64,000 nucleotides of DNA from Okapia johnstoni. Its lineage: Eukaryota > Chordata > Mammalia > Artiodactyla > Giraffidae. Position numbers and translations under genes: made by a program. Where the stretch lies: assembly GCA_024291935.2 (NCBI GenBank), contig CM044306.1, positions 3,048,501-3,112,500 of the forward strand, given 5' to 3'. The notes beneath the pieces are model-generated. The model did no database searches, was not told the origin of the DNA, and saw only the letters and a list, made by a program, of their open reading frames with translations. How positions within the stretch are numbered: position 1 is the first letter of the stretch; each line of letters opens with the position of its first letter. Positions 11,421 to 22,546 of this stretch are shown here, in pieces.

Positions 11421-11584
11421 AAAAATTTACAATGGACTAAATATTAAAGGAATTAGGCTGGTAAATCTTAGTGCAAACTTAACTTATTAAGTACATGTGA
11501 GTTGAGAACAAGCAGGAAAATATTACCAAAGTCTCTTCCAGTGTTTTGTGGATTATGAATTAATCAGCGCAGAGCTGGATGCGC

Positions 11585-11619
11585 TGTGCTCCGTGGCTCA
11601 GTCATGTCCGACTCTGCAA
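11585..11619 (-). mobile_element. Bov-A fragment
   Basis: About 35 bp of the Bov-A end (ctccgtggctcagtcatgtc, cgactctgcaa) without the rest of the element. Confidence 0.6.
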
Positions 11620-12507
11620 ATTTTAACTGGCAAATAGCATTTCTGAGTGACTGTTGCTACAACGCCATTTCAGATTTCTATCTTGAGATATAACTTGAGC
11701 GAGGACCAAATCCTTCTTGCATACAAAAATATTTTGTCACCAATTTCCATCACCCCAAAACTACAATCATTAACATACTCAATGGCTCAACAACTAATAA
11801 AGTTTCTGGAAAGCTATTGAAGATTCTCCACTGCTTGGTCTCAGAGGTAGAGGTTAAATCATATTCAGTTAGAATGCCAGGATGAATTGCAGGCAGCATT
11901 TCTCAGGGCCCAAGACTGGTAATGATGGTGTTTATGATGGTGGTCAGGTGCCTGGAGAGGGTATTGCAGCTTCCACAGTAGGAGGCTGCGGGTAATGGCA
12001 AGTTGACCTGAATGACCCTCTCTGCAGCCCAGCCATGAGCTAGCTCTCTAGGGAAAGCTGCAGGGCTGCTAAACTGCAAATTCCCCTGACATCTGGAGCC
12101 CAAGAGCCACATGTTTCTCAAGTTAGCATCCCTGAAAATGCAAAGTTGACCTCTTCCAAATCTATCCGATGATCCTTGTCCCTTCCAACACCCACTGGAC
12201 ACTGGCAAGGAGGCAGGGATTTAATGTCCACACACAATCTAACAACCCACGATGACCCCAGATGCACCCAGTCTAGACAAATGTCTCATGGAATGAGGAA
12301 GGTCTACAATGGATGATTCACCCTACTTGCCTGGTACCTGTACATTTCTGCTTTTAGTTTTACCTTGTGTTGGGGATATTTGCTCTTTTGCTTGCTTGAT
12401 GGGGAAGGTGCCATTCATCCTGGGACCACAGCCTTCAGGAAGCAACCAGAGGGTTTAACCATCCCAGGGACAAGAGAAACACCCTTAGGATTGTCAGTGG
12501 GTCACAT

Positions 12508-14569
12508 CAGTACAGTTCAGTAACTCAGTCATGTCCGACTCTTTGCGACCCATGAATTGCAGCACACCTGGCCTCTCTGTCCATAACCAACTCCCGGTGT
12601 CCACCCAAACCCATGTCCATTGAGTCAGTGATGCCATCCAACCATCTCATCCTCTGTCATCCCCTTCTCCTCCTGCCCCCAATCCTACCCAGCATCAGGG
12701 TCTTTTCCAATGAGTCAACTCTTCCCATGAGGTGGCCAAAGTATTGGAGTTTCAGCTTCAACATCAGTCCTTCCAATGAACACCCAGGATTGATCTCCTT
12801 TAGGATGGATTGATTGGATGTCCTTGCAGTCCAAGGGACTCTCAAGAGTCTTCTCCAACACCACAGTTCAAAAGCATCAATTCTGCGGTGCTCAGCCTTC
12901 TTCACCGTCCAACTCTCACATCCATACATGACCACTGGAAAAACCATAGCCTTGACTAGATGGACTTTTGTTGGCAAAGTAATGTCTCTGCTTTTAAATA
13001 TGCTATCTAGGTTGGCCATAACCTTCCTTCCAATGAGTAAGCATCTTTTAATTTCATGGCTGCAATCACCATCAGCAGTGATTTTGGAGCCCCCAAAAAT
13101 AAAGTCTGACACTGTTTCCACTGTTTCCTCATCTATTTCCCATGAAGTGATGGGACCAGATGCCATGATCTTAGTTTTCTGAACGTTGAGCTTTAAGCCA
13201 ACTTTTTCACTCTCCTCTTTCACTTTCATCAAGAGGCTCTTCAGTTCTTCTTCACTTTCTGCCATAAGTGTGGTGTCATCTGCATATCTGAGGTTATTGA
13301 TATTTCTCCCAGCAATCTTGATTCCAGCTTGTGTTTCTTCCAGCCAAGCCTTTCTCATGATGTACTCTGCATATAAGTTAAATAAGCAGGGTGACAATAT
13401 ACAGCCTTGACGTACTCCTTTTCCTATTTGGAACCAGTCTGTTGTTCCATGTCCAGTTCTAACTGTTGCTTCCTGACCTGCATACAGGTTTCTCAAGAGA
13501 CAGGTCAGATGGTCTGGTATTCCCATCTCTTTCAGAATTTTCCACAGTTTATTGTGATCCACACAGTCAAAGGCCTTGGTATAGTCAATAAAGCAGAAAT
13601 TGATGTTTTTCGGGAACTCTCTTGCTTTTTCGATGATCCAGCGGATGTTGGCAATTTGATCTCTGGTTCCTCTGCCTTTTCTAAAACCAGCTTAAACATC
13701 TGGAAGTTCACGGTTCATGTATTGCTGAAGCCTGGCTTGGAGAATATTGAGCATTACTCTACTAGCATGTGAGATGAGTGCAAATGTGCGGTAGTTTGAG
13801 CATTCTTTGGCATTGCCTTTCTTTGGGATTGGAATGAAAACTGACCTTTTCCAGTCCTGTGGCCACTGCTGAGTTTTCCAAATTTGCTGGCATATTGAGT
13901 GCAGCACTTTCACAGCACCATCTTTCAGGATTTGAAATAGCTCAACTGGAATTCCATCACCTCCACTAGCTTTGTTTGTAGTGATGCTTTCTAAGGCCCA
14001 CTTGACTTCACATTCCAGGATGTCTGGCTCTAGGTGAGTGATCACACCATCGTGATTATCCGGGTTGTGAAGATCTTTTTTGTACAGTTCTTCTGTGTAT
14101 TCTTGCCACCTCTTCTTAATATCTTCTACTTCTGTTAGGTCCCTACCATTTCTGTCCTTTATCAAGCCTAGCTTTGCATGAAATATTCCTTTGGTATCTC
14201 TAATTTTCTTGAAGAGATCTCTAGTCTTTCCCAATCTGTTGTTTTCCTCTATTTCTTTGCATTGATCGCTGAGGAAGGCTTTCTTATCTCTCCTTGCTAT
14301 TCTTTGGAACTCTGCATTCAAATGGGTATATCTTTCCTTTTCTCTTTTGCTTTTCGCTTCTCTTCTCTTCCCAGCTATCTGTAAGGCCTCCTCAGACAGC
14401 CATTTTGCTTTTTTGCATTTCTTTTCCTTGGGGATTGTTTTGATCCCTGTCTCCTGTACAATGTCACGAACCTCTGTCCTAGTTCATCAGGCACTCTGTC
14501 TCAGATCTAGTCCCTTAAATCTATTTGTTACTTCTACTGTATACTCATAAGGGATTTGACCTAGGTCAT
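12508..14569 (-). mobile_element. BovB: BovB LINE, 5'-truncated, 2.06 kb
   Basis: The 3' end is at the left (cagtacagttcagtaactca). The element stops in the linker region at the right (gggatttgacctaggtcatg), so the endonuclease is absent. 5' truncation of this kind is usual for LINE insertions. It carries the best preserved RT frame in the window. I could not find a target-site duplication by eye. Confidence 0.95.
12657..14485 (-). pseudogene. BovB reverse transcriptase, single internal stop
   Basis: One frame runs from the basic linker (about 14485) to 12657, through the RT fingers, the FIDYTKAFD motif, [18 protein letters not shown] and an intact YADD box (13275-13286), then the C-terminal [13 protein letters not shown] motif. 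It is broken once, by TAA at 13692-13694, where the 56 kb copy has CAA. It ends at a TGA (12657-12659) that corresponds to CGA in sister copies, as expected from CpG decay. A 4-bp loss near 14500 shifts the upstream frame. The product is not made. Confidence 0.9.
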
Positions 14570-14605
14570 GGCCTCACTTAAATTGGACTTATCTATGTAC
14601 GTGGG

Positions 14606-14823
14606 TCCTCCTTCCTTGATGGCTCAGAAGGTAAATAATCTGCCTGCAATGCAGGAGACACAGGTTAGGAGGGTTCTGTCCCTGAGTCAGGAAGATTCCC
14701 TGGAGAAGGAAATGGCAACCCACTCCAGTATTCTTGCCTAGAAAGACCCATGGACGGAGGAGTCTGGCGGGCTACAGTCCATGGGGTCTCAAAGAGTTGG
14801 ACATGATGAGTGACTACCACTTT
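14606..14823 (+). mobile_element. Bov-tA SINE
   Basis: Complete Bov-tA with head (ccttgatggctcagaaggta) and body (ggaaatggcaacccactcca, gggctacagtccatggggtc). A short insertion lies in the B-box region. Confidence 0.9.
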
Positions 14824-15172
14824 CTTTTCATGTATGTGAATCACTGAAACGCCAGGCCAACGTTGAGGGTGTGAGGCATTCCTAGGGATGTGGGGTAGCA
14901 GCCTGACCACATGTGCTGGAGTGGGTTCCAGGAGTCAGTGCCTCGCTCACATTCTGCTGAAGACCTGGGGAGATGCATGTGCTGTGCACAAGACCCCTGG
15001 GCAGTGGGGCCCCTGGGGGCTTCAGATGCAGCAGCTTTCTACTCCCTGGGCTGGTCTGGGGTTGGGGTAGTATTGACACTTGCAGGCCCATTGCTTCCAT
15101 AGAAGGGGGACCACAGAGCTGAGGAAGCTAGAAGGGAGCTCAAGTCTGGAAAGATGGGGGAGCGGGTCAGAG
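14824..15172. other. GC-rich spacer, no gene
   Basis: About 350 bp between two SINEs. Overlapping open frames on both strands reflect GC content, not coding. No recognised element. Confidence 0.5.
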
Positions 15173-15292
15173 ACAGAGAATGACATCCCACTCCAGGATT
15201 CTTCCCTGGAGAATCCCATGGACAGAGGAACCCAGGGGGCTACAGTCCATGGGGGCTCAAAGAGTCAGACACGACTGAGCGACTGACACTAC
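15173..15292 (+). mobile_element. Bov-A partial SINE
   Basis: Only the Bov-A body (cccactccaggattcttccc, gagtcagacacgactgagcg) is present; the tRNA-like head is missing. Confidence 0.85.
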
Positions 15293-16878
15293 ACTTCTTA
15301 GCAGAAATGATTGAAAAAGAGGAAATCGAAGCCATTGAAAGAAGGAAACAGAACCGTGGGGCAAATGTGTAAACCAACGGCCCTTAAGGAGATGAAGAGG
15401 AAAAGGACGAGAGAGAACAGGAGACAGTCTACAAGTGATCTCAGCTTTTAGGAGACTGGGATCAAGAGACTGTTGAGGGATGTTTCTGGAAGAAAAGGGT
15501 TAATTGCTAGATCCCTGAGAATTTGACCCGTGATAAATCATCCTTGCTGCATGGGCTCCAGCTTCCAAGATTAAGGAGCCGAGGTGACTGTGTTCCTTGA
15601 AGAGGAAGCTCTTGTGCTTCCTTGCCAAGGTTGTTCATCAGGCAACAGCTGACAGATGCTGGTGGGATGGAGCCGTAGGCGGGAACTAGCCAGGTACCCC
15701 CAAGGCCCAGGGAGCGGCATGACTTAAAAGGTGTCAAACTGAAGAGGCCTGGAGCTGGTGGCTCTCTTCCCGTCCTCAGTAGAGGGTAGCAGGGACTGTG
15801 GAAAGCACAGCCACGCTTGTGCTGTTACCTGAATGTCCTGGGGTTGTCTCTCTCTCTTCTCAAAAACTAAATAAACTTGGCAGTGAATGAAGCCTATGAC
15901 TTCTCATGAGTCTGATTGCCAGTTTGAACCCCAAACTACTGATGATCTGATGGCTCTCAATGAGAAATAGTGACGTTAAAAAAAAAAAAAGACCTTCTGC
16001 AAACTTCTAGAATCAGGCCAGGGGTGCTAGAGAAATAGAACAGTAATGAGAATATCTTGGCTGCATCATCATAGAATTTGGATAGTTCGGATGGGTACAC
16101 AGCTGGAAAGTCCAGAGAAAGATCAACATGTGCTTAACATGAAATGAGTGGTTCAGAGCTTCTGGGATGAAGAATATTTAGCATGTGAATTCCCAGAAAT
16201 CATGTAAAATAATTTATGTCTCTATAACCCATGGAGAAGGAAGTGAGAAAAAGAGTTGCCAACATGAAAATGTCCCACCTAAATACTGGTGACACGGCGT
16301 GTGTTTTTCCTGGTGTTTTCCTAGTATCCTGAAGAATCTATATGAATACAAAAATAATAGAAATTCATAACTTACTTAAACATGTGTGGTTTGGTGGTTT
16401 GGGGATTGGATAAAACATCGCTTTCCATACAAGTAACTTAGGTTAAAAGGAATTTAAATGACTGTGAGCCGCACACGGGGTTCCGTTGCTTTTGGGTTCA
16501 CTTGCTAGTCGTTTGTTAGAGCCCGTCTCTACAGATATTCTTCTGTGAGCTCTGTTTTGAAAGCAGTCTCCTCTGACCATAGGTTTAAGGGAAATAAAGC
16601 ACGGTGGTGATCCAGGAGGCTCTTTAATAAATGTCATTGGTACGACTTAATAAAGCCAAAGACAAGCAACATAGGCAAAATCCAATATTCAATATTGACA
16701 GGAAGATGGAGCAGATGGCAAGAAGGCTATGCAAGTAATTCAGACAGAATCGGGCAGTAAGTATTACTAGAACAATAGCACTCAATCAAGCAATTAAATA
16801 ACTTGGGTCGATTCAAGTAAAAACATTGAGTTGGTTAGTGTTTCCAGCTTAATTCTTGGACTTTGTGTCTTAAGACTG
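15293..16878. other. Unassigned; possible LTR or retrocopy
   Basis: The segment 15471-15985 includes an AATAAA-type signal (aactaaataaac, near 15868) and ends close to an A13 tract (about 15977-15989). This could be a solo LTR or a retrocopy tail, but the A-run is over 100 bp from the signal. 15990-16878 shows nothing I can name. Confidence 0.35.
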
Positions 16879-16887
16879 ACTCATCTG

Positions 16888-17702
16888 TTTCTGACTTATT
16901 TCAGACAGACTCTAGGTCTGTCCACGTCTCCACAAATGCCCCGTTCTCTTCCCTTTTCATGGCTGAGTAATATTCTACTCTGTGTATGTGCCACAGCATC
17001 CTTATCCATCCATCTGATGATGGACTCTTAGGATGCTTCCCGGTCCTGGCTCTTGTAAATAGTACTGCAGTGAGCATTGCCATGCACGTGTCTCTTTGAA
17101 TCACGTTTTTCTCAGGGTGTGTGCCCAATAGTGGGATCGCTGGGTCATATGGTAGCTCTGGTTTTAGTTTTTTAAGGAACCCCCATACTGCTCTCCACAG
17201 CAGTTGTGTCAATTTACATTCCCACCAACAGGCGGGAGAGTTCCCTTTTCTTCACATCCTCTCCAGTATTCAATGTTAGTAGATTTTTTTGGCAATGGCA
17301 GTTCTGACTGGTGTGAGGTGATACCTCATCACAGTTTTGATCTGCGTTTCTCTGAGAATGAGTGATGTTGATCTTATTTTCAGGGCAGGAATAGCGATGC
17401 AGACATAGAAAGTGGACTTGTGGACGTGGGGAGGGAGAAAGTGGAGTGAACTGGGAGAGTAGCATTGATGTGCGTACACTGCCGTGTGTAAAACAGCTAG
17501 TGGGAAGGTGCTGGACAGCACAGGAAGCTCAGCCTGGGGCTCTACAATGACCTAAAGGGTGGGATGGGGGTGGGTGTGAGGGAAGACAAAAAGGGAGGAG
17601 ATGTATGTATACCTATGGCTGATTCGCTTTGTTGTACAACAGAAACTAACACAACATGATAAAGCAATTATACTCCAACTAAAAAAAAATAATAAAAAGA
17701 TA
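16888..17702 (+). mobile_element. L1 with 5' inversion (twin priming)
   Basis: The right part (17383-17702) is L1 3' untranslated sequence in plus orientation, from cagggcaggaatag to ctccaactaaaaaaaaataa. The left part (16888-17382) is the end of L1 ORF2 in minus orientation. A 9-bp target-site duplication, actcatctg, flanks the whole (16879-16887 and 17703-17711), so this is one insertion event. The arrangement of duplication, inverted 5' segment, 3' segment, A-tail and duplication is the classic twin-priming product. Confidence 0.9.
16901..17212 (-). pseudogene. L1 ORF2 C-terminal fragment
   Basis: An open frame of 103 residues matches the C-terminal end of L1 ORF2. Family landmarks are [35 protein letters not shown] and VEYYSAMKREENGAFVETW. 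It sits in the inverted half of the L1 insertion and has no RT catalytic part. Confidence 0.85.
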
Positions 17703-17711
17703 ACTCATCTG

Positions 17712-18481
17712 GAAGAGATGCACTTGGAATCTAATCTGATCTCTAGGATGGCTAATTATGACCTCAAGTTTCCAGGGAACGCCAGGTGAATAAGTACCTT
17801 TCTCTCAAAAATCTCTCATCAGTAAGGAGCTTCAGACTAGTGAGAAGAATCCTCAACATTCCTGAAATGATATCCTTGTTGCTATTAATGACCAATCACT
17901 TTTAATTATGAAAAATTTGAGATATGTAAAGATAATAAGCCCTTGACACCAATTCGTTTTGTGGAGTAATCTGTACTGGTGTTCACAAGTTACGTAATAC
18001 ATAAAAGCAACTTAATGTTTCAGATGATTTCATAGGATAGCCTTGGAATTCCAATGTAAAATAAATAATTGTGTAGCTGACCTTAGAACTGGGTTTTTTT
18101 TTAATGGATTCATTTCATCTCTTTAGTATATTCAAAAGCAAGAACATATGCAAATGTTTATTTGTGGAAGTCATTTTTCGATCAGTGACACCAATAGAAG
18201 GCAATTACAAGGACTATGCAAAATAAATAATTCACTAATTCCTTGTTTCAGGATAAGAGACAGGGAAAAGGTCACAATTAATGTGATGGTTGGAATCTGA
18301 TGTTTGGAGACTAACAACTTAGTAACTTCCTGTTAAAGTCGCAGCCTTGGCATTTCTAAAACTGTTGTGATTCCTAACATTTTCATAGATCCAGGCTTAC
18401 AGCAGTAGAAAGAGAAACAAAAAAACAAACAAAAAACGTCCTTCGTATCTCTCACACTAGAGATGGTGGTCCTGAAAAGAT
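17712..18481. other. AT-rich unassigned sequence
   Basis: No named repeat or exon seen. The sequence is AT-rich with short A- and T-runs. Confidence 0.5.
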
Positions 18482-18832
18482 ACTCTGAGCCGGAAAAAGC
18501 CTCCTGGATACTCGAAAAGGAACAAACAGCTCGATGAAAATACATTAAAAAGAGAGATTCTTCAGAGAAATGAAGCCGACGAAAGCTAAGGATCCCCTCT
18601 CAGAATTTGAAAAAAGGATGAAGAAATGAAAACTAGAAAACAAAGGGGAGCGTCGGACACGAAGAGAACACGTGCAAGAACCTCAGTGACAGAAACGCAG
18701 AGCATGTGAAGCAGGAGGAAGGGAAGCAAAGCAAACCGAAACCCCACCAAAGAAATCACAAACGGCAGCAGCAGCAGACAGGTCTCCAAGCTGAAAATGA
18801 ATGTGGCTTTTCATGTTAAAGGGCTGTAGCAA
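18482..18832 (+). other. Purine-rich basic frame with three stops
   Basis: One frame stays in phase for about 117 codons and would encode a Lys/Arg-rich stretch (SRKKPPGYSKRNKQLDENTL near its start), interrupted by TAA at 18587 and TGA at 18608 and 18707. Low T content alone makes stops rare, so this may be chance. I do not recognise a protein. Confidence 0.2.
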
Positions 18833-18994
18833 ATTCTGAGAAAAGATAGTGAAAAGTTAAAGCAGCAAAATACATGTATAAATGTATATAAATATTTTTA
18901 ATTGACATATAGATGGAATATTCTGAAAGCGTACAGGTGTATGAGAGATTAAAAACCAAAGATTACCAATAAATGAAAACAAAAAACCAGTTGG
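18833..18994. other. AT-rich spacer
   Basis: Nothing recognised. Confidence 0.4.
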
Positions 18995-19165
18995 ACTAAA
19001 GGTTTCTTTTCCCAGAACTAAATTTTTGGGGTAATGAAATGCATTATAAAGATGTTTAAGAAGTAAAGAAAGAAGTCTGATAATTTTCTATTCAGTTAAA
19101 TATTGTGTAGGTATAAGGTAAACATTTAAATATTTTAGAAATGTGTTTCAGAATTATAAAGGCTC
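18995..19165 (+). repeat. Dispersed duplication copy A (partner at 21457)
   Basis: Shares ordered blocks with 21457-21645: aaattttggggg-like start, ataaagatgtttaagaa, aaagaagtctgat, attttctattcagtta and acatttaaatattttagaaa. Identity is roughly 75% by eye. I recognise no family. It is either an unlisted repeat or a local duplication. Confidence 0.7.
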
Positions 19166-20018
19166 AGAGAATGTATAACACCCAATTACCTTTCTTGAAA
19201 GAAATAAATAATGCAATGATGGGAAATTTATGATAGAGAAATGATGATGAAAAATGAAACCAGTAAAATATAATGTTAATGTCATTATGAGACTCTAAAA
19301 GGGCATACAAGTTATCAAAGAATATGCAAAATCAGAATGTTTTCTGGAAGAAAAAGAAAATTAATGCTTACTAAAGTTCATACAATTTTTTTCCATAACA
19401 ATATAAACAGTTCTATCCTCATGGAACACAGAGAAGGAGACATTCATACTCTATTGGACTAACCTGACTGTTCACTTTCAAACAAGAAAATCCAGCTCTG
19501 ATTAAGTGGACAGAGAATTTATTGCAAGGCTTTTCATCAGCTGTCATGAATGGCAGGGAGATTGTAGGACAGGGTTCAGACAGAGGCAGGCATATCACAC
19601 TCTGGAAGGATGACTTATATGCTTTCACAAGAACCATTATCCTGGGAAACTTGCCAGTTTGGTTGGAATCAGAGATTCTAACACCCTGACCAACGGAGGG
19701 GTCTTAATTACACTGTAGTACCAGTGGGAATAAGCTCTCTTGAAACTGCTCCTGAAAGCGTGACCAAATGTGCACAGATTCTTAGTGGAACACCCGACTC
19801 TCTAAACCTAGGACCTCTGCCCACCTCTTAGCGTAAAGAAGGCTCCTTCTCTTGGCCCCGCCTCCTGGTGACTGGGATGTCTGTACTTTGTAAAGGATGA
19901 AAGGACAAATGTCCACCCCAGGAAAAGCCATGCACACAAGTGTAAATGGACATTCTGCCATGTTTTTAGTGGACTGTGAATTGGAACTCTGGGAGGAAAT
20001 CTGAAAAGCCCAGGACTA
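19166..20018. other. Unassigned sequence
   Basis: AT-rich to 19400, then of average composition. No repeat or exon recognised. Confidence 0.5.
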
Positions 20019-20019
20019 G

Positions 20020-20243
20020 GGGCTTCCCAGGTGGCACTAGTGGTAAGGAATCCACCTGCCAATGCAGGAGACAGAAGAGACATGTGCTCGGTCCCTGGGT
20101 CTGGAAGATCCCCTGGAGGAGGACATGGCAACCCACTCCAGTATGCTTACCTGGGAGATCCCATGGGCAGAGGAGCCTGGTGGACTACAGACCATGGGGT
20201 CACAAAGAGTCAGACACAGCTGAAGTGACTGAGAACACACACA
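20020..20243 (+). mobile_element. Bov-tA SINE
   Basis: Complete element: head (ggcttcccaggtggcactag), body (catggcaacccactccagta) and end (gagtcagacacagctgaagt). Its 3' tail passes into a CA and then a TA microsatellite. Confidence 0.9.
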
Positions 20244-20259
20244 AATATATATGTACATG

Positions 20260-20264
<5 letters not shown>

Positions 20265-20309
<45 letters not shown>
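20265..20309 (+). repeat. (TA)n microsatellite
   Basis: About 22 TA units between the 3' tail of a SINE and the 3' end of a BovB element. Confidence 0.95.
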
Positions 20310-20312
<3 letters not shown>

Positions 20313-21399
20313 CAGTTCAGTTCAGTCACTCAGTAGTGTCCGACTCTTTGTAACCCCATGGACTGCAGCACACCAGACCTCCTTGTCCATCACCAACTCC
20401 TGGAATTTGCTCAAACTCATGTCCATTGAGTCGGGGATGCCATCCAACCATCTCATCCTCTGTCGCCCCCTTCTCCTCTCGCCTTCAATCTTTCCCAGCA
20501 TCAGGGTCTTTTCAAATGAGTCAATTCTTCGCATCAGGTGGCCAAAGTATTGGAGTTTCAGCTTTAGTATCAGTCCTTCCAATAAATATTCAGGACTGAT
20601 TTCCTTTAGGATGGACTGGTTGGATCTCTTGCAGTCCAAGGGACTCTCAGGAGCCTTCTCCAATACCACAGTTCAAAAGCATCAATTCTTTGGCACTCAG
20701 CTTTCTTTACAGTCCAACTCTCACATCCATACATGACCACTGGAAAAACCATAGCTGTGACTAGATGGACATTTGCTGGTAAAGTAATATCTCTGCTTTT
20801 TAATATGCTGTCTAGCTTGCTCATAGTTTTTCTTCCAAGGAGCAAGCGTCTTTTAATTTCATGGCTGCAGTCACCATCTGCAGTGATTTTGGAGCCCCCC
20901 AAAATAAAGGCTGCCACTGTTTCCCTTGTTTCCGCATCTATTTGCCATGAAGTGATGGGACTGGATGCCATGATCTTCGTTTTTTGAATGTTGAGTCTTA
21001 AACCAATTTTTTTCACTCTCCTCTTTCACTTTCATCAAGAGGCTCTTTAGTTCCTCTTCACTTTCTGCCGTAAGGGTGGTGTTACCTGCATATCTGAGGT
21101 TATTGATATTTCTGCTGGCAATCTTGATTCCAGCTTCTTCTTCATCCAGCCCATCGTTTCTCATGATGTACTCTGCATATAAGTTAAATAAGCAGGGTGA
21201 CAATATACAGCCTTGATGTACTCCTTTCCCAATTTGGAACCAGTCTGTTGTTCCATGTCCAGTTCTAATTGTTGCTTCTTGACCTGCATACAGATTTCTC
21301 AGGAGTCAGGCAAGATGGTCTGGTATTCCCATCTTTTTAAGAATTTTCCACATTTTTTTGTGATCCTCACAGTCAAAGGCTTTGGTTTAGTCAATAAAG
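20313..21399 (-). mobile_element. BovB: BovB LINE, 5'-truncated, 1.09 kb
   Basis: 3' end at the left (tcagttcagttcagtcactc), truncated inside the RT domain at the right (ggtttagtcaataaag). Both flanks are TA-rich, so it inserted next to or into a TA repeat. Confidence 0.95.
20322..21203 (-). pseudogene. BovB RT fragment, YAGN
   Basis: Frames 20322-20669, 20606-21016 and 20871-21203 together read the RT palm to the C-terminus but are shifted against each other. The catalytic box reads YAGN (21081-21092), so both acidic residues are gone. [17 protein letters not shown] marks the C-terminal tail. Confidence 0.85.
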
Positions 21400-21402
21400 T
21401 AT

Positions 21403-21440
21403 ATGTGTAATATAATATACATATTATATATAAGTATATA
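21403..21440 (+). repeat. TA-rich low-complexity tract
   Basis: Imperfect TA/AATA tract directly after the truncated end of the BovB. Confidence 0.7.
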
Positions 21441-21456
21441 ATAGGAAATGGACATA

Positions 21457-21645
21457 AATCATAAGATTTCTTTACAGAGGGAAATTTTGGGGGGAGAGGG
21501 GTGATTAATGAAGTGCCTTTTAAAGATGTTCAAAGAATAGAGAAAGAAGTCCAGTGATTTTCTCTTCAGTTATACTATTGCTTAAGTGTAGTGAAAACAT
21601 TTAAATATTTTCAGAAATACATTTCAGAAATGCAAAGATCGCATA
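21457..21645 (+). repeat. Dispersed duplication copy B (partner at 18995)
   Basis: Partner of 18995-19165, about 2.47 kb downstream in the same orientation. Shared blocks include aaattttgggg, aaagatgtt, agagaaagaagtc, gattttctcttcagtta and acatttaaatatttt. The intervening sequence holds the SINE, TA tract and BovB. Confidence 0.7.
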
Positions 21646-22546
21646 TATATTATATGTAAATATATAATATGTTATATGTGTGTATATATATATATTGTGT
21701 ATGTTATAACCATTTTATACATGTATTTTTTTTTGACTCAAGGCTTCAGAAGAGTGAAAGGTGACCATTATTCTAGGCACAACAGTTAAGAATAAGGTCT
21801 CTCATTCTCTCTGCAGAGTATCCTACTGCTCTGCCCTAGGACCACAGTCACATGTACATTTGGCTTAAAGACCAAACATAGGGCTGCAAAAATGGGCACT
21901 TATGTCTCTAATATAATGAGGCTTCAGATTCAGGATAAACTAACATGACTGTCTTCTCAGCGCGTTTCACCTAAATGTCAAAAGTTGTGTGCCAGGACCA
22001 GCTCCAAATATTTTCCTTGCCACCCTGATCTGGCCTTCAGACAAGAACATAACTTATAGAGGTTCCAGTTGCAGTGAATTTAAAGTGGATCACTTTTATT
22101 TTTATAAGGATTTCCCTGCCAAGTTCTAAGCCCTGGTAAGTTCGGTTAGCACGCTTGAGATGGCACGCAGGTAACGGTTGTTGGAGTCCTCACTGATTTC
22201 TGCTGCTCAACACTTTTGGACACTTAAAATGGCCGTGATTTTCTACCTTTTCAGATCATAGTTTGATTCCTTTGCTGTGTCTTCAAATTTGAGGATATCA
22301 GGATAGTATTCCTCTAATTATTTTTCTATTATTCAGAAAATTTTGCAGTCATGCTACACCTTTATTTGTTTTACTTCAATGACCAATCTCAGAGAATCTG
22401 ATCTCTAGGATTTATTTACTCTTTTCAGATGTAGATTTTAGCCTGATGCCGAAAACTTGAAACAAAGTCAGTGTGGGAAGTTGTAATGATTTTGATTGTT
22501 ACTGTCAAAACACATCAATTAATATCAACTCGTATTAGGGGTATAG
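21646..22546. other. Unassigned; TA-rich start
   Basis: A TA/TG-rich tract fills 21646-21722. The rest has no gene or repeat that I recognise. Confidence 0.5.

Larger units (their letters stand above)
10510..12507. other. Mostly unassigned; small repeat relics
   Basis: No gene recognised. A possible MIR relic lies at 11285-11420 and a Bov-A scrap at 11585-11619. The G-rich string near 10537 (ggtgggggtgggggt) lacks the four runs needed for a G-quadruplex. Confidence 0.5.

Noticed and set aside
18586..18789. Hydrophobic minus-strand frame resembling a membrane protein
   Set aside because: The plus strand is purine-rich, so its complement codes for Phe/Leu by composition alone.
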